From assembly GCA_004802725.1 (NCBI GenBank), contig SGPM01000186.1, forward strand, positions 1 through 45,420: a stretch of 45,420 bases of DNA, read 5' to 3'. Below, in pieces: positions 1 through 9,006 of this stretch. The position numbers were made by a program, and so were the translations under genes. This DNA comes from Antrodiella citrinella (taxonomy: Eukaryota > Basidiomycota > Agaricomycetes > Polyporales > Steccherinaceae). Positions within the stretch are counted from its first letter, which is position 1. The number at the start of each line of letters is the position of its first letter. Under the pieces are notes generated by a model that ran no database searches, was not told the origin of the DNA, and saw nothing but the letters and a program-made list of their open reading frames with translations.

Positions 1-27
1 ATACAGAGCAATGTGAGAACATACCAA

Positions 28-62
28 GGACTTCAGTCAGTGAAAGGAAAAGACTGAAGTCC
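28..62 (-). repeat. Perfect 11-bp hairpin in the retrotransposon 3' region
   Basis: GGACTTCAGTC at 28-38 is the exact reverse complement of GACTGAAGTCC at 52-62, with a 13-nt A-rich loop. It lies about 280 nt past the ORF2 stop. LINE reverse transcriptases often recognise a stem-loop in the 3' UTR of their own RNA, so this is a candidate for that element; the role is inferred only from position. Confidence 0.6.
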
Positions 63-159
63 CACAACGGAAAACACGGCGAGTTTACGAACGGAAACAT
101 GTGTTGCTCGCATGGAACAAAGTGATGACAAATGAAAGAAAGGTAAGCACAATATCATA

Positions 160-173
160 CGGCGGCTCCGCCG
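160..173 (-). repeat. GC-rich short hairpin in the retrotransposon 3' region
   Basis: CGGCGG CT CCGCCG forms a 6-bp GC stem with a 2-nt loop, followed by a further CCG. It sits between the ORF2 stop and the larger hairpin at 28-62. Two adjacent structures in the 3' UTR would suit RNA recognition by the element's own RT, but a chance GC palindrome is not excluded. Confidence 0.4.
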
Positions 174-338
174 CCGTTTCGTCCAACGTCAACGCTTGAA
201 CTCCAACAGCAACATGCCTCACCGTGCTATGGGTAGCAGCGGGAGTAAGAGTTGTTGTGGACCGATACTGCGTGTGGGGTGTGATGGCAATGGAGTAGTG
301 ATCGTGGGTGTGGTCGGTAACAAGGAGTTCGGAAAGAA

Positions 339-3300
339 TTAATGAGGGGGAGGGGGATCAACTGCAATGTCTCCGAGGAGGGAGTCGAATCGGTGGGTAG
401 ACTTGATGAATCGCATGAGAGGTGCAACAGCTCGGGGTGCGGAAAGAAGGTATGGTAGCGAGAATGCTTTGCGGTGGAGAGTGTTCGAGAGGCGAGTACG
501 GGCATCTCGGTAGTGGGGACACTGAAGGAGGTAGTGGCGCACATCTTCAGGGTATGTGGGACCACAGTGCGGGCAGTCAGGGGAGTCGGCTCGGTGGATG
601 CGATGAAGGTGCTCATTGAGCGGAATGTGGCCAGTGCGAAGTTGCACGATGATGGAGGCTTGGTTGCAGCGGAGGGAGGCAACTAACTTCATGTACTTGC
701 GCGAGGGCATCTCTACATCAATGTGGCGCATTTGCTTGTAGAAGCGCGGGGACTTCTTCCATTCACTGGCCCGCTTCAAGAGCTTGGCACGGAAACGTTG
801 GCGTTCTGCTGAGACACTAATGGGTAGTTTTGTGCGCAAGGAGAGTGGGAGGAGACTTGCTGAACTACTGGTACCCTCTGCGGCTTTCTTTGCTTCTATG
901 TCAACCTCTTCATTCTCCTTGTAGCCTTCATGCCCTGGGACCCAGTGGATGTTCAGCTCAAAGACGTCTCGTCGGTTACCTACCCATGGGGTTCCATCTT
1001 GCTTGGCGTCGTCGTACTCGTCGCGGCAGCGGCATTTGTCTTCTTTGAGCATCAGTTTCTCAGCCATGTCATGAGTAATGTCAATGAGATAGTGCCCGGG
1101 ATTTGGTGTGTTGTCGCTGAGTGCACGGATGACCGCCTGGTTGTCGAGACCTATAAAGACTCGAGGGTGGAGTGAACGAGTTAGCTGGGTCAATAAGTGA
1201 AGTGTGAGGATAAGGCCGACAGCCTCCGCTTCGTAGACAGTGTGCTCGTCTTGTGTCCCGAGGTGGTAGTGTAACGTCTTGACCCACTCGTCATCGATGT
1301 ACAGTATCGCGGCAGCGCCAATCTTTCCTTTGTATCCTGATCCATCTGAGAAGAGCCGAATTTTGCAAAAGTGTTCTTGACGGACCGCTTCTTTCATGGC
1401 ATCATCCTTGGAGCGTGCAATGTGGGTGGTGAAAGCTGAGATGAAGTTTGGGTGTCGTCGTACGGGCTGGATCGTTTCCAGTGCAGCGGGTTTGACGGAG
1501 GCTATGTTGAAGGCTTCGTGGATCGCGTGGTTTGTCTTGTGCTTCGCAAGGCATGGTCTGCGGCGTGCTAGGGTGTAGAGTGGGTGTAGAGGAGGGAGCG
1601 TAGCAATCCTGGTGACAGCTCTGTGAACAATTCTCGTTAGTAGTAGGTGCACCGGTAAGAGATTAGCATGGGCGTTGAGTACGTCACCTGCCGTGGTGCG
1701 CATGGCCCCCAGTATGGTGATGGCAGCTTTGCGCTGGGCAGATGCGAGCCGCTTGGTGACGCCGACAGAGCCAACACTACGGTTTCCGGTCTTTGAGGGG
1801 TGCGGTGGCGACCACCACACGTCCGCTCCGTAGCTGAAGCGTGGTACAGCAACTGTGAGGTATAGCTTCCTGAGGTATTTCGCTGGGATACCTCCGCCTA
1901 CGCGGCCTAATCGTGCAATTTGCGCTGTCCACCATGTGGCGCTTGCTACGGCCTTGGCTTCGTGCGGCTTCCAGTTGAGCTTGGAATCGAGAATGACTCC
2001 CAGGAACTTGTGTGACGGGACAACTTTGATGGTGACTGGTGTCGTCGAGCCGTCGGGGTTGGGGCGGTGTATGATGAACGGTGGCGGGTCAGGGTCACTC
2101 GGGACACGCTTCCAGTACAGTGCCACAAATTTGTCTAGTTCAAACGGGGAGTTGTGAGTAAGGGACCAGTCGAATCCTCCGTTAGGCTGGGTCATGAGCG
2201 TGCTGAGTCGTCGTTGACATTCATCTAGAGATGAGGCACTGGTCAGCATAGCCACATCGTCAACAAAACCTTGGGGTGTGTTGTGTGGATCATCCGGGAG
2301 CGCGATTTCCACCAGACCTGCGTTGTAGTACTTGTACTCTTCCATGGCGCCTGGGCATCCTTGCGTTGTGCCGTTGATCGTTGGGATTTGGTCCGAGGTG
2401 AAGTCGTCGAAGTGAAGGCTGGTGGTGCGGTTGGTGAGCTTGTTCTCCACGAAGCGTACGTAGTTGGTAGGGACCCGGCGCATACGCATGTTGTGCAGAA
2501 GGACTTCCTTGACCGTGTTGGGAAAAGCCGCTTGCACATCCAGGCAGAGGGCCGCGGCCACCTTGTTCTTGCTCCAAGCATCCTTAATGAAGGCTACCGT
2601 GCGGTGCAGCGCGTCGGTGGTGGAGCGTCCGGGACGGCCTCCGAACTGAGTTGGCGGGATGAGTTGATGGTGTTCTGCAAGATATGTCATGTCAGCGGTG
2701 AACATTGTGGTGAGGACCTTGCCAATTGTGTTGAGGAGCCCGATTGGTCGGTATGACTTCGCGACGGAGTAGTCGCTGCGTCCCGGCTTGCGCAGCACGA
2801 TGGTGAGTGATGTTCTCCAGCTGCTGTGGTAGAACCCCTGTTCCATAGCGCCCTTGTAGACGTAGAAAAGATGATCAATCAGAGTGTCCGTGCAGCGCTT
2901 GAGGACAATATTGGGTATGCCGTCTGGGCCCGGTGCTTTGTGTGGCTTCAGTTTCCCGATCGTCCGACGTATGATCTCGCGGCGGAAGAATCGCAGTCCA
3001 AGGAGGGGCTTCGGGTACGCGCAGTCCGGCAGCAGCGGCGTGTCGGGCGGCGGGGGGAAGAAAGTCTTGGAGAGTATGGTGCACTTGTCGGCATTTGTGA
3101 CGGCCTCACATGTGGTACCTGCGGGATCAACATAAGTGAGCGTGGGGATGCGCGTCGCGCAGAAGTCAGATGGGGAGGAGGTGACATAGCGGTTGGCTGT
3201 GTAGACATCCTCGTTGGTGATATTCTCCAGCCATTCGTTCCAGTGTTCGCTTTTTGTGTTCTTGAGGAGCGTAGCGTAGGAATCGTTGAGCTGTTTGTAC

Positions 3301-4373
3301 TCGCCGTGCGACACGTGCTCTGGGACATGTCGAAACTTGTAGGATCGACTGCTGGCTCTGTTCTTGGCTTTGCGTGCAGTTGTGAGTTCAGCAGTCCACC
3401 AGCGTTTGGAGAACGGGCATGGTTTGCGCTCGGGAACACATTCACCGATGGTCTCCTGGATAACGCGGGTGAGGTTCGCGACGGTGGAGTCGAATGTGTC
3501 CTCGTCTGTGATTGGTGTCGCTGTCGGGAGGGTGTCGAGGCGCGCAGTCAGGTCGTCGCGAAAGGCTTTCCAGTCCACGTCGTGGAAGTTCCTTGTGACG
3601 CGGGGTTCAGTTCGAGCCACTGCGAAGTCGAGGATGCTGATGATCGGGTAGTGGTCAGTGTTGGCCGGTCGCAGGGCATGTTCAACTCGGCATGCGATGA
3701 AAGGGTCAAACGCATTGCTAGACTTCCAAACGTTATCGGGTCGCGTCCAGTTCCCTCCGCTGTTGCAAATCGTTGGAGCTCCGGGCGGGAGGGCCATGTC
3801 CATGTCGTAGTCGTGGATGAGGTCAATGAGCGGAGCGATGAACTGTTCCGGGGTAAACAAATGCGAGTTGTCGGGGCTGTCCCACAGGGCGTGGTGTCGG
3901 TTGAAGTCGCCGAACCAGAGCATGTGATCGGCGGGGCGCGGTCTGGAGATCGAGGGGTTGTCGCGGAGGTATCGCTCCATGGTGGCAAGAGTGTTGTTGT
4001 GGGTACAGTCGTTGTAGATGTTGAAGAGCGAGACATTGCCCTTGTCGGTGCGAAGGCGGATGGCCGTGATGTCGTTGGAGGTGACTGGTAGGACATCGTA
4101 GCTATCTGAAGTTATGTTATTATTAATCAGTATTACGGAGCGGACGCGATGAGCAGAATTAGACAGATGATTGTGATTATAGGGATAGACGGCGTGGTAG
4201 AATAGGTTACCGCGAGTCTTGCCTTTGGCATCTAGCCATGGCTCTTGGAGCATGATCATATCCCACTTGGATGGGTGGGCAAGGTTAACGATGTCGTCCT
4301 GTGCGCTCGGGGATTTCCTAGTGTTTTGCTGCCAAATTCGCAGTCGCTGGGCTACAAAGGGTCGTCTAATCAT
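339..4373 (-). CDS. Retrotransposon ORF2: AP-like endonuclease, reverse transcriptase, RNase H
   Basis: One uninterrupted frame of 1344 residues. Residues 1-250 are an exonuclease-endonuclease-phosphatase fold: WQQNTRKS near the start, LQEPW, FGDFNRHHALWD and TDHYPI supply the Asn, Glu, Asp and His metal and catalytic positions. The reverse transcriptase lies at about 480-800: SYRPIGLL near 541, catalytic Asp in LCLDVQAAFPNT, and FVDD near 703 in place of the usual YADD. RNase H is at about 1005-1160 with DGS, YEAEAVG, LDNQA and HWVPGHEG...D, so its four acidic and His positions are present. The tail has a Cys/His cluster (CPHC...H...C) near 1269, common in this family. It nicks target DNA and copies the element RNA. 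The block following QGCP in the RT is unusual (see findings). It overlaps ORF1 by 8 nt. Confidence 0.95.
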   Translation of the reverse strand: MIRRPFVAQRLRIWQQNTRKSPSAQDDIVNLAHPSKWDMIMLQEPWLDAKGKTRGNLFYHAVYPYNHNHLSNSAHRVRSVILINNNITSDSYDVLPVTSNDITAIRLRTDKGNVSLFNIYNDCTHNNTLATMERYLRDNPSISRPRPADHMLWFGDFNRHHALWDSPDNSHLFTPEQFIAPLIDLIHDYDMDMALPPGAPTICNSGGNWTRPDNVWKSSNAFDPFIACRVEHALRPANTDHYPIISILDFAVARTEPRVTRNFHDVDWKAFRDDLTARLDTLPTATPITDEDTFDSTVANLTRVIQETIGECVPERKPCPFSKRWWTAELTTARKAKNRASSRSYKFRHVPEHVSHGEYKQLNDSYATLLKNTKSEHWNEWLENITNEDVYTANRYVTSSPSDFCATRIPTLTYVDPAGTTCEAVTNADKCTILSKTFFPPPPDTPLLPDCAYPKPLLGLRFFRREIIRRTIGKLKPHKAPGPDGIPNIVLKRCTDTLIDHLFYVYKGAMEQGFYHSSWRTSLTIVLRKPGRSDYSVAKSYRPIGLLNTIGKVLTTMFTADMTYLAEHHQLIPPTQFGGRPGRSTTDALHRTVAFIKDAWSKNKVAAALCLDVQAAFPNTVKEVLLHNMRMRRVPTNYVRFVENKLTNRTTSLHFDDFTSDQIPTINGTTQGCPGAMEEYKYYNAGLVEIALPDDPHNTPQGFVDDVAMLTSASSLDECQRRLSTLMTQPNGGFDWSLTHNSPFELDKFVALYWKRVPSDPDPPPFIIHRPNPDGSTTPVTIKVVPSHKFLGVILDSKLNWKPHEAKAVASATWWTAQIARLGRVGGGIPAKYLRKLYLTVAVPRFSYGADVWWSPPHPSKTGNRSVGSVGVTKRLASAQRKAAITILGAMRTTAGDVLNAHANLLPVHLLLTRIVHRAVTRIATLPPLHPLYTLARRRPCLAKHKTNHAIHEAFNIASVKPAALETIQPVRRHPNFISAFTTHIARSKDDAMKEAVRQEHFCKIRLFSDGSGYKGKIGAAAILYIDDEWVKTLHYHLGTQDEHTVYEAEAVGLILTLHLLTQLTRSLHPRVFIGLDNQAVIRALSDNTPNPGHYLIDITHDMAEKLMLKEDKCRCRDEYDDAKQDGTPWVGNRRDVFELNIHWVPGHEGYKENEEVDIEAKKAAEGTSSSASLLPLSLRTKLPISVSAERQRFRAKLLKRASEWKKSPRFYKQMRHIDVEMPSRKYMKLVASLRCNQASIIVQLRTGHIPLNEHLHRIHRADSPDCPHCGPTYPEDVRHYLLQCPHYRDARTRLSNTLHRKAFSLPYLLSAPRAVAPLMRFIKSTHRFDSLLGDIAVDPPPPH

Positions 4374-4728
4374 CAGGGTTGAAGTTCATGTTGTAGATGC
4401 TGTTGCTGTTGCTAGATTTCTCGCGCTGCCCCGCGAACGCGTCGGCGATAGTGGCCTGGCGGGGTGGAGGAGGAGGTCCTGTCAGCGGCGCGTGTGGTCT
4501 CGTCGGGAGCTGGTGAAGTTGTTGTTGTTGTTGCTGCTGTTGGCGAGGCCGCTGCTGACGAGGGGGCCGGATAAGCTGGGTGATTGGCACGTCGTTGGGG
4601 TGAGTCGCGTGTGTGTTCGACGCCTGAGATCCTCGCAGAGAGTCCCCGTTGACCCAAGTCCATCGTTCGTGTACGTTCATGCTTGCAGGCGTACTATGAG
4701 GCCGTGACGTGGCAGCCGCCTCCGAGTG
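4366..4728 (-). pseudogene. Retrotransposon ORF1 (gag-like), C-terminal remnant
   Basis: This frame is open from 4728 to a TAG at 4368-4366 and is closed upstream by a TAG at 4731-4729. The first ATG is at 4680 and gives 104 residues. The product is rich in Gln and Pro, with a run of eight Gln encoded by CAG/CAA codons, and ends in NMNFNPDD. It has no CCHC knuckle, which full ORF1 proteins of this class normally carry upstream, so only the C-terminal tail is left. The stop codon lies inside the start region of ORF2 (ATGATTAG), the usual ORF1-ORF2 arrangement in a two-ORF LINE. I call it a truncated gene, not a free-standing small protein. Whether it is still translated is unknown. Confidence 0.75.
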
Positions 4729-4730
4729 CT

Positions 4731-5324
4731 ATACACAAATTGACAGTGACAGGTATAGTGCCACGATCGCGAGGTTACATCTGCTCAGCACTTACCCTGA
4801 TTGAAAGTTCGTTGAGTTCAAGTCAGCGTAACATGTGGCTGGCATCTACTATGGCACGGTTAACGTTGACAGTAGTACTCTCGTGTTGTTTGGACATGTA
4901 TTTCGCCCTTTGCGCGTTCTTTGGCCTTGTTTGTTACCTTGTTACCAGAAATGATTCCGATTGGCTCACCTCGTCCACTGCTTTTGATTCCTGCACAAGT
5001 ACTTTCATCTCCTCTAGTTGACAAAGTCAACGCTTCTCTTGTACAGAATTACATTGTTATAGGTGAACCTGCACATCCGATATCTATCGAAGAGACACAG
5101 AACTAGAGTACAACAACAAAGAGGTTTTCGTATGATTCAACAGAGGAGAGGAGTACAGATATTCAACCAACCGAAGTAGTATAACACAGAGGGCGAGAAA
5201 CTTGCAATTGGGAAACTTCGGGGCGTAGAGGTATCTACTCCAGTCTAGACAGATCCGATCCGGATGAAAGGTGATTGGGGAACTTGGGAAGGACAGATAC
5301 AAGTAATCTTCGGAAGCTTGGGGT
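4731..5324. other. Intergenic stretch, no gene seen
   Basis: About 590 bp between the truncated end of the retrotransposon and the stop codon of phosphoketolase. It must hold the phosphoketolase 3' UTR and terminator. The only structure I see is a short perfect inverted repeat, GTTGAC AAA GTCAAC, at 5017-5031. No reading frame here resembles a known protein in either strand. Confidence 0.6.
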
Positions 5325-8300
5325 TCACTGGAACTTCGGGACGTCAAAAGTACCCTCGGGATCTACAATAACGTCGTCGTCGTCAGCCCTGCTTCCTAAA
5401 TCACTGAAGAATCTAGGAATACTCACCAGCACCATGCTTGTAGATGTAAGCCCTGTCCTTCTCCGCCAAATGCATGATATAGCTGATCGTGGTGTGCGCG
5501 TCGACGTCGACGGCGGCGTTAACCTTGGCGGCGCTCGCAGCGCGGATGGCAGCCGCGGCGACGTGGTACCTGGAAGTATGGTTCTGCAGCATCATGTCGA
5601 GTGCCGAGGTCGTCGTGCCTTCCTCGCGGTATCTAGTGGTAGAAACTCAGTCAGTCCCTTTGATGAGGGAGAGGGGAACGATTGAAGCGTACCCTTCCAT
5701 GGAGACCTTGTCCAACCCTTTCCGCCCGAACAACAACCCCTTCAACTCGTTCGGGTAGCCGTGGTAGTTGAAATGCACAGGCCTGTCCCACGTGAACAGC
5801 GCATCCCAGTCCTCATCCTGCAGCGCATGCGGGTGGCTTCCGAACGTGCTCAAGATCATTAAATCCGTGACGTTGATGACACGGACGCGCAGAGCGGGGA
5901 TGAGATCGCGCAGGAGCTTGGCGGCGGCGATGACTTCGAAGGTAACCTCCACACCGATACCGACGAGGACGACGTCCGGGCGCACACCGTCCTCGACGGA
6001 GGCGAACTTCCAGATCGATGCACCGGCGATACAGTGCTGCGGTATCAAGTCAGCGACAGGTAAAAGAGGCTTGAGCAAGCTTGGCAACGTACCTTGTCGG
6101 CCTCCTCTGGGCTCAACCAAACAGGAGTGGGCTGCTTGCTGCCAACCATCAAGTTGACGTAGTCCTTGGCCCTCAGGCAGTGTGCCATCGTGGACAAAAA
6201 GCAATTAGAGTCGGGTGGGAGATACACACGAGCGCATGAAGGCTTGAGGTTAAGGACTGCTCCGATGAAGGAAGGGTTCTGGTGAGAGAATCCGTTGTGC
6301 TCTTGACGAGCCCAAGTGGAGGTCTCAAGGTAGTTCAAAGAGCCGACAGATTTGCGCCAAGTGGTCTCTTTTCCCTATAAGCGCAATGTCAGCTTGACGT
6401 ATGAGGAGCGATATAATAGCGTACCATCTTGACGAACTTGGCGTATTGTACCATCATTGTGTGGATGATACCGAGGAAAGCCTCGTAAGTGGGGAACAAG
6501 CCTGTTCGTCCAGTGAGAGTGTAACCTTGAAGCATACCCTGGCAGGTATGCTCAGACAGCATCTCGATGACACGTCCGCCCTTGCCACGAGAAGCGACAT
6601 CCCACTGAAAGTTACGTCCATGGGAAGGACCTTCGAGGAGAGCATCGAGCTTGTTGGAGATGAGCTCATCAGGAGAGAAGACACGGAAAGTGGTGGGGTT
6701 CCTAGAATCATATCTTTGTCAGTAACGAACTTGAAAAGCGAGTCTGATCGCGTACTTGTCAACAACGAGGCTGAGGAATGAACCGACAACCTTCATGCAG
6801 CTCTGCATACTGCCTTTCTCGACACCACTATCGATCCACCGAGGAACATCCAGAGGCGTGTAAGCGGAATAGAATTCCTTCTTCTGACCGAGCTTGAGGT
6901 GGTTGGTCTGTGTATTAAGTTCAGAAAAGCAGCTCAAGAAACGAAACCGGGTCTGTTCACCTCAGGAATAATGCTGAGAATGGCGTCGTTCGGGATGCCT
7001 TCCTTTCCAAAGAGCTCGGCTGGCTTGTAAGACTCGAGCCATCCCTGGAGAAGCTTGAGCTCCTCTTTGTCGTGCTTAGCGTCAGGAAGAGGGACTTGAT
7101 GAGAGCGGAAAGAGCCCTCGATATATTCTCCTCGGAGAGTCTTGATAGTGGTCCACCCCTATAATCGTGTCAGCTCATACCTCAGCCAGAGTTAGTAACG
7201 CCTGTACTAACCTTGGGTGTGCGCATGATGAGCACGGGCCACCTGGGCTTGACGATTGGGTGTCCGCTCCTGGCAGCCTTCTGGATCTTGTGAATTTCAC
7301 CCAAGGCCCACTCCATGCTAGCAGCCAAATCTTGGTCGATGTTCTCCAAGTCCTCAACAAAGCGGACCTGGTATCCGTAACCGCTGAAGAGCGCGGTCAT
7401 CTCCTTGTCGTCCATGGTACCGTAGATGGTACGTTCGGAGATCTTGAATCCATTGACGTGAACGATCGGGATGACAGCACCAGACTCGGCGGGGTCGATG
7501 TACTTGTATCCATGCCAGGCACTGAAAAGTCAAATTTCAGCACGTAAAGGCAATTAAGAAATGCAATTACTTACGTTGCAGTGGGACCAGTCTCTGCTTC
7601 ACCGTCACCTACGACGCAGACAACGACGAGGTCGGGCTTGTCCATGACGGCACCGAAAGAAACGCTAAGCGCATATCCCAGCTCACCACCCTCGTGGATG
7701 GCACCTGGGGTCTCAGCGTTGATGTGACTATCATGTACAAGTGAGTATATGCGCATATAGCGAGGTATGGAGCGCGAAACTTGCCTGGGAAAGCCTCCGG
7801 GCACGCTGAAACTGCTGATAAGATTATGAATACCCTTGCGGTCACGAGTATATCTGGGCCAGAACGTAGCCAATGAGTTCTCGAGCCAGAGGGAGGCGAG
7901 AATCGCGGGTGCGCCATGTCCGGGACCGACTACGAGTAAAGCACTTTGACCGGTCTTGCGAATAAGGCGGTTGGCGTGTGTTATGCGGCAGTGAGATTTC
8001 TGGGAGTAAGTACATATAAAAGAACGTACCATAGACAAGAATGAGTCCGGGGCAAGTTCCCCAATGACCGAGCAGACGATTCTTGATATCGTCATGCGAA
8101 ATAGGTTGCTCGATGAGCGTGTTCGACTTGAGGAAGATCATAGCTATAACAGACGGGATTGATAGGGTTGTCAGGACAGAATGATAGTGAAACGAACCAG
8201 CAGCGATGTAGTCCGCAGCTCTCCTGAACTGCTTGAGAGCAGACAACTCCTGAGACGACAAGACATTCTTGTAATTGAGCTCAACCTTGAGGCTGAGGAT

Positions 8301-8363
8301 GGATTCTGGGAGAAGAGAGGGATCGGGAGGCGGGTTGGGCTGAGCTAGCTGTTGAGCAGGCAT
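5325..8363 (-). CDS. XFP: Xylulose-5-phosphate / fructose-6-phosphate phosphoketolase
   Basis: Thiamine-diphosphate enzyme that splits xylulose-5-P (or fructose-6-P) with phosphate into acetyl-P and glyceraldehyde-3-P (or erythrose-4-P). I read twelve exons: 8363-8198, 8143-8030, 7980-7785, 7727-7575, 7521-7212, 7158-6961, 6907-6756, 6701-6425, 6374-6093, 6036-5693, 5632-5427 and 5395-5325. They sum to 822 codons plus stop, the usual family length. Visible landmarks are GHWGTCPGL, GPGHGAPA, the TPP-binding GDGEAETGPTAT AWH, RWPVLIMRTPKGW, SHQNP and the C-terminal FDVPKFQ. Three introns are odd: 7981-8029 ends in AA, 7728-7784 has a GC donor, and 5396-5426 is only 31 nt. It is divergently transcribed from acetate kinase, which uses its acetyl-P. 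Function is very secure; integrity rests on the odd acceptor. Confidence 0.96.
7728..7784 (-). other. GC-AG intron in phosphoketolase
   Basis: CCCAG is followed by GCAAGT and the intron ends in GATAG; joining CCC AG with T CAC restores FPSHINAETPG. The rest of the donor matches consensus strongly, as is normal for GC-AG introns. Confidence 0.85.
7981..8029 (-). other. Intron 2 of phosphoketolase with AA acceptor
   Basis: The frame requires TAT G to be joined to CA CAC GCC (giving Y-A-H-A, as in the family). The 49-nt segment between starts with GTACGT but ends in CATAA instead of AG. The only upstream AG (CCCAG) would leave a 32-nt intron and break the frame. A single base at 7981 (T on the plus strand, C expected) explains it. 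Confidence 0.7.
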
Positions 8364-9006
8364 GGTGGTGGAAGGTGCTGTGAGGGAAAGAATGGAGTGG
8401 GACAGGAGATGAAGAGCTCATCTTTATAGCTCCTAGGAAGGCTGGATGAATGAGTACAGATCTACGGACGCGTCCTGTCACACTACGTCACGCGTCTCAC
8501 GGAGCCCGCCCGCGTTTCCTGTCACAGCAGTAAATCGACTCGTCCAGTCCGATCTCGACGTTACTCCTCCGGATTTCCGTAGAGCCGTCGGACAGGGGAT
8601 GTCACACCAGCGTCGGAGCCATAACGTCACTCGCGATGTCTCCCATATTTCCGACTAATTCCTACACCCATTCTTCCAGGTCTAGGTCAAACACACATGT
8701 ATATCGCACCAAGCTGACTTAGACCCAATCATAGCCGCACGCCGACAGACCCAGGCCTCCCCAGAGTCCTCGAAACAAATCTAGCTTTACGTCTCCTTCG
8801 CAGACCGAGATCTTTCTCGTCGTCGATCATAACCGTGTTCAAGCGTTCGAGCTCATAGGCGAGCTCAATCTCTCTGCATAATATGATTGCTTTTTCTGAC
8901 CCCAGCCGAGTAGACCTCACATACAACTCTGGTTTGCGACTCTCCCTCTCGAACTGCTGAACTGCTACACGTACGTATATCTTTGTGGGTTATAGTCACT
9001 TACACC
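8364..9006. promoter_or_regulatory. Shared divergent promoter of phosphoketolase and acetate kinase
   Basis: The 643 bp between the two start codons hold no credible gene. Two ACGTCA cores (TGACGT on the minus strand) at 8485-8490 and 8624-8629 resemble CRE/bZIP sites, and the left end carries the TATA box of phosphoketolase. Because the two enzymes act in sequence, a common control region is plausible. The sites are named from their core only. Confidence 0.5.
8422..8428 (-). promoter_or_regulatory. TATA box of phosphoketolase
   Basis: TATAAAG on the minus strand, about 60 nt upstream of the phosphoketolase ATG at 8363. Position and sequence suit a core promoter; expression is not tested. 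Confidence 0.55.

Larger units (their letters stand above)
1..4730 (-). mobile_element. Non-LTR (LINE, Tad-like) retrotransposon, 5'-truncated in ORF1
   Basis: The element runs right to left: an ORF1 tail (4728-4366), ORF2 (4373-339) and a 3' untranslated stretch from 338 to at least the window edge. No long terminal repeats are visible, and the gene order endonuclease, reverse transcriptase, RNase H is that of the fungal Tad-like LINEs. The ORF1 frame is closed by a TAG at 4731-4729, and nothing resembling an ORF1 CCHC zinc-knuckle region is found further right, so the copy is probably cut short at its 5' end, as happens when target-primed reverse transcription stops early. No poly-T tract (a poly-A tail on the minus strand) is seen at the left edge, so the true 3' end and any target-site duplication may lie outside the window. 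The intact ORF2 suggests a young insertion. Confidence 0.92.

Noticed and set aside
2826..4091. 421-codon open frame on the plus strand
   Set aside because: It lies wholly antisense to the retrotransposon endonuclease/RT region, is Val/Arg/Gly-rich in the way of a reverse-frame shadow, and shows no domain.
1..4730. LTR retrotransposon or viral origin
   Set aside because: No terminal repeats, protease or integrase; the endonuclease-RT-RNase H order is that of a LINE.
5017..5031. GTTGAC-AAA-GTCAAC as an operator or terminator
   Set aside because: Only 6 bp, no conserved context; kept as a note in the intergenic entry.
8729..8926. 65-codon minus-strand frame in the phosphoketolase/acetate kinase promoter
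   Set aside because: Short, no recognisable motif, no supporting splice or promoter signal; likely chance.
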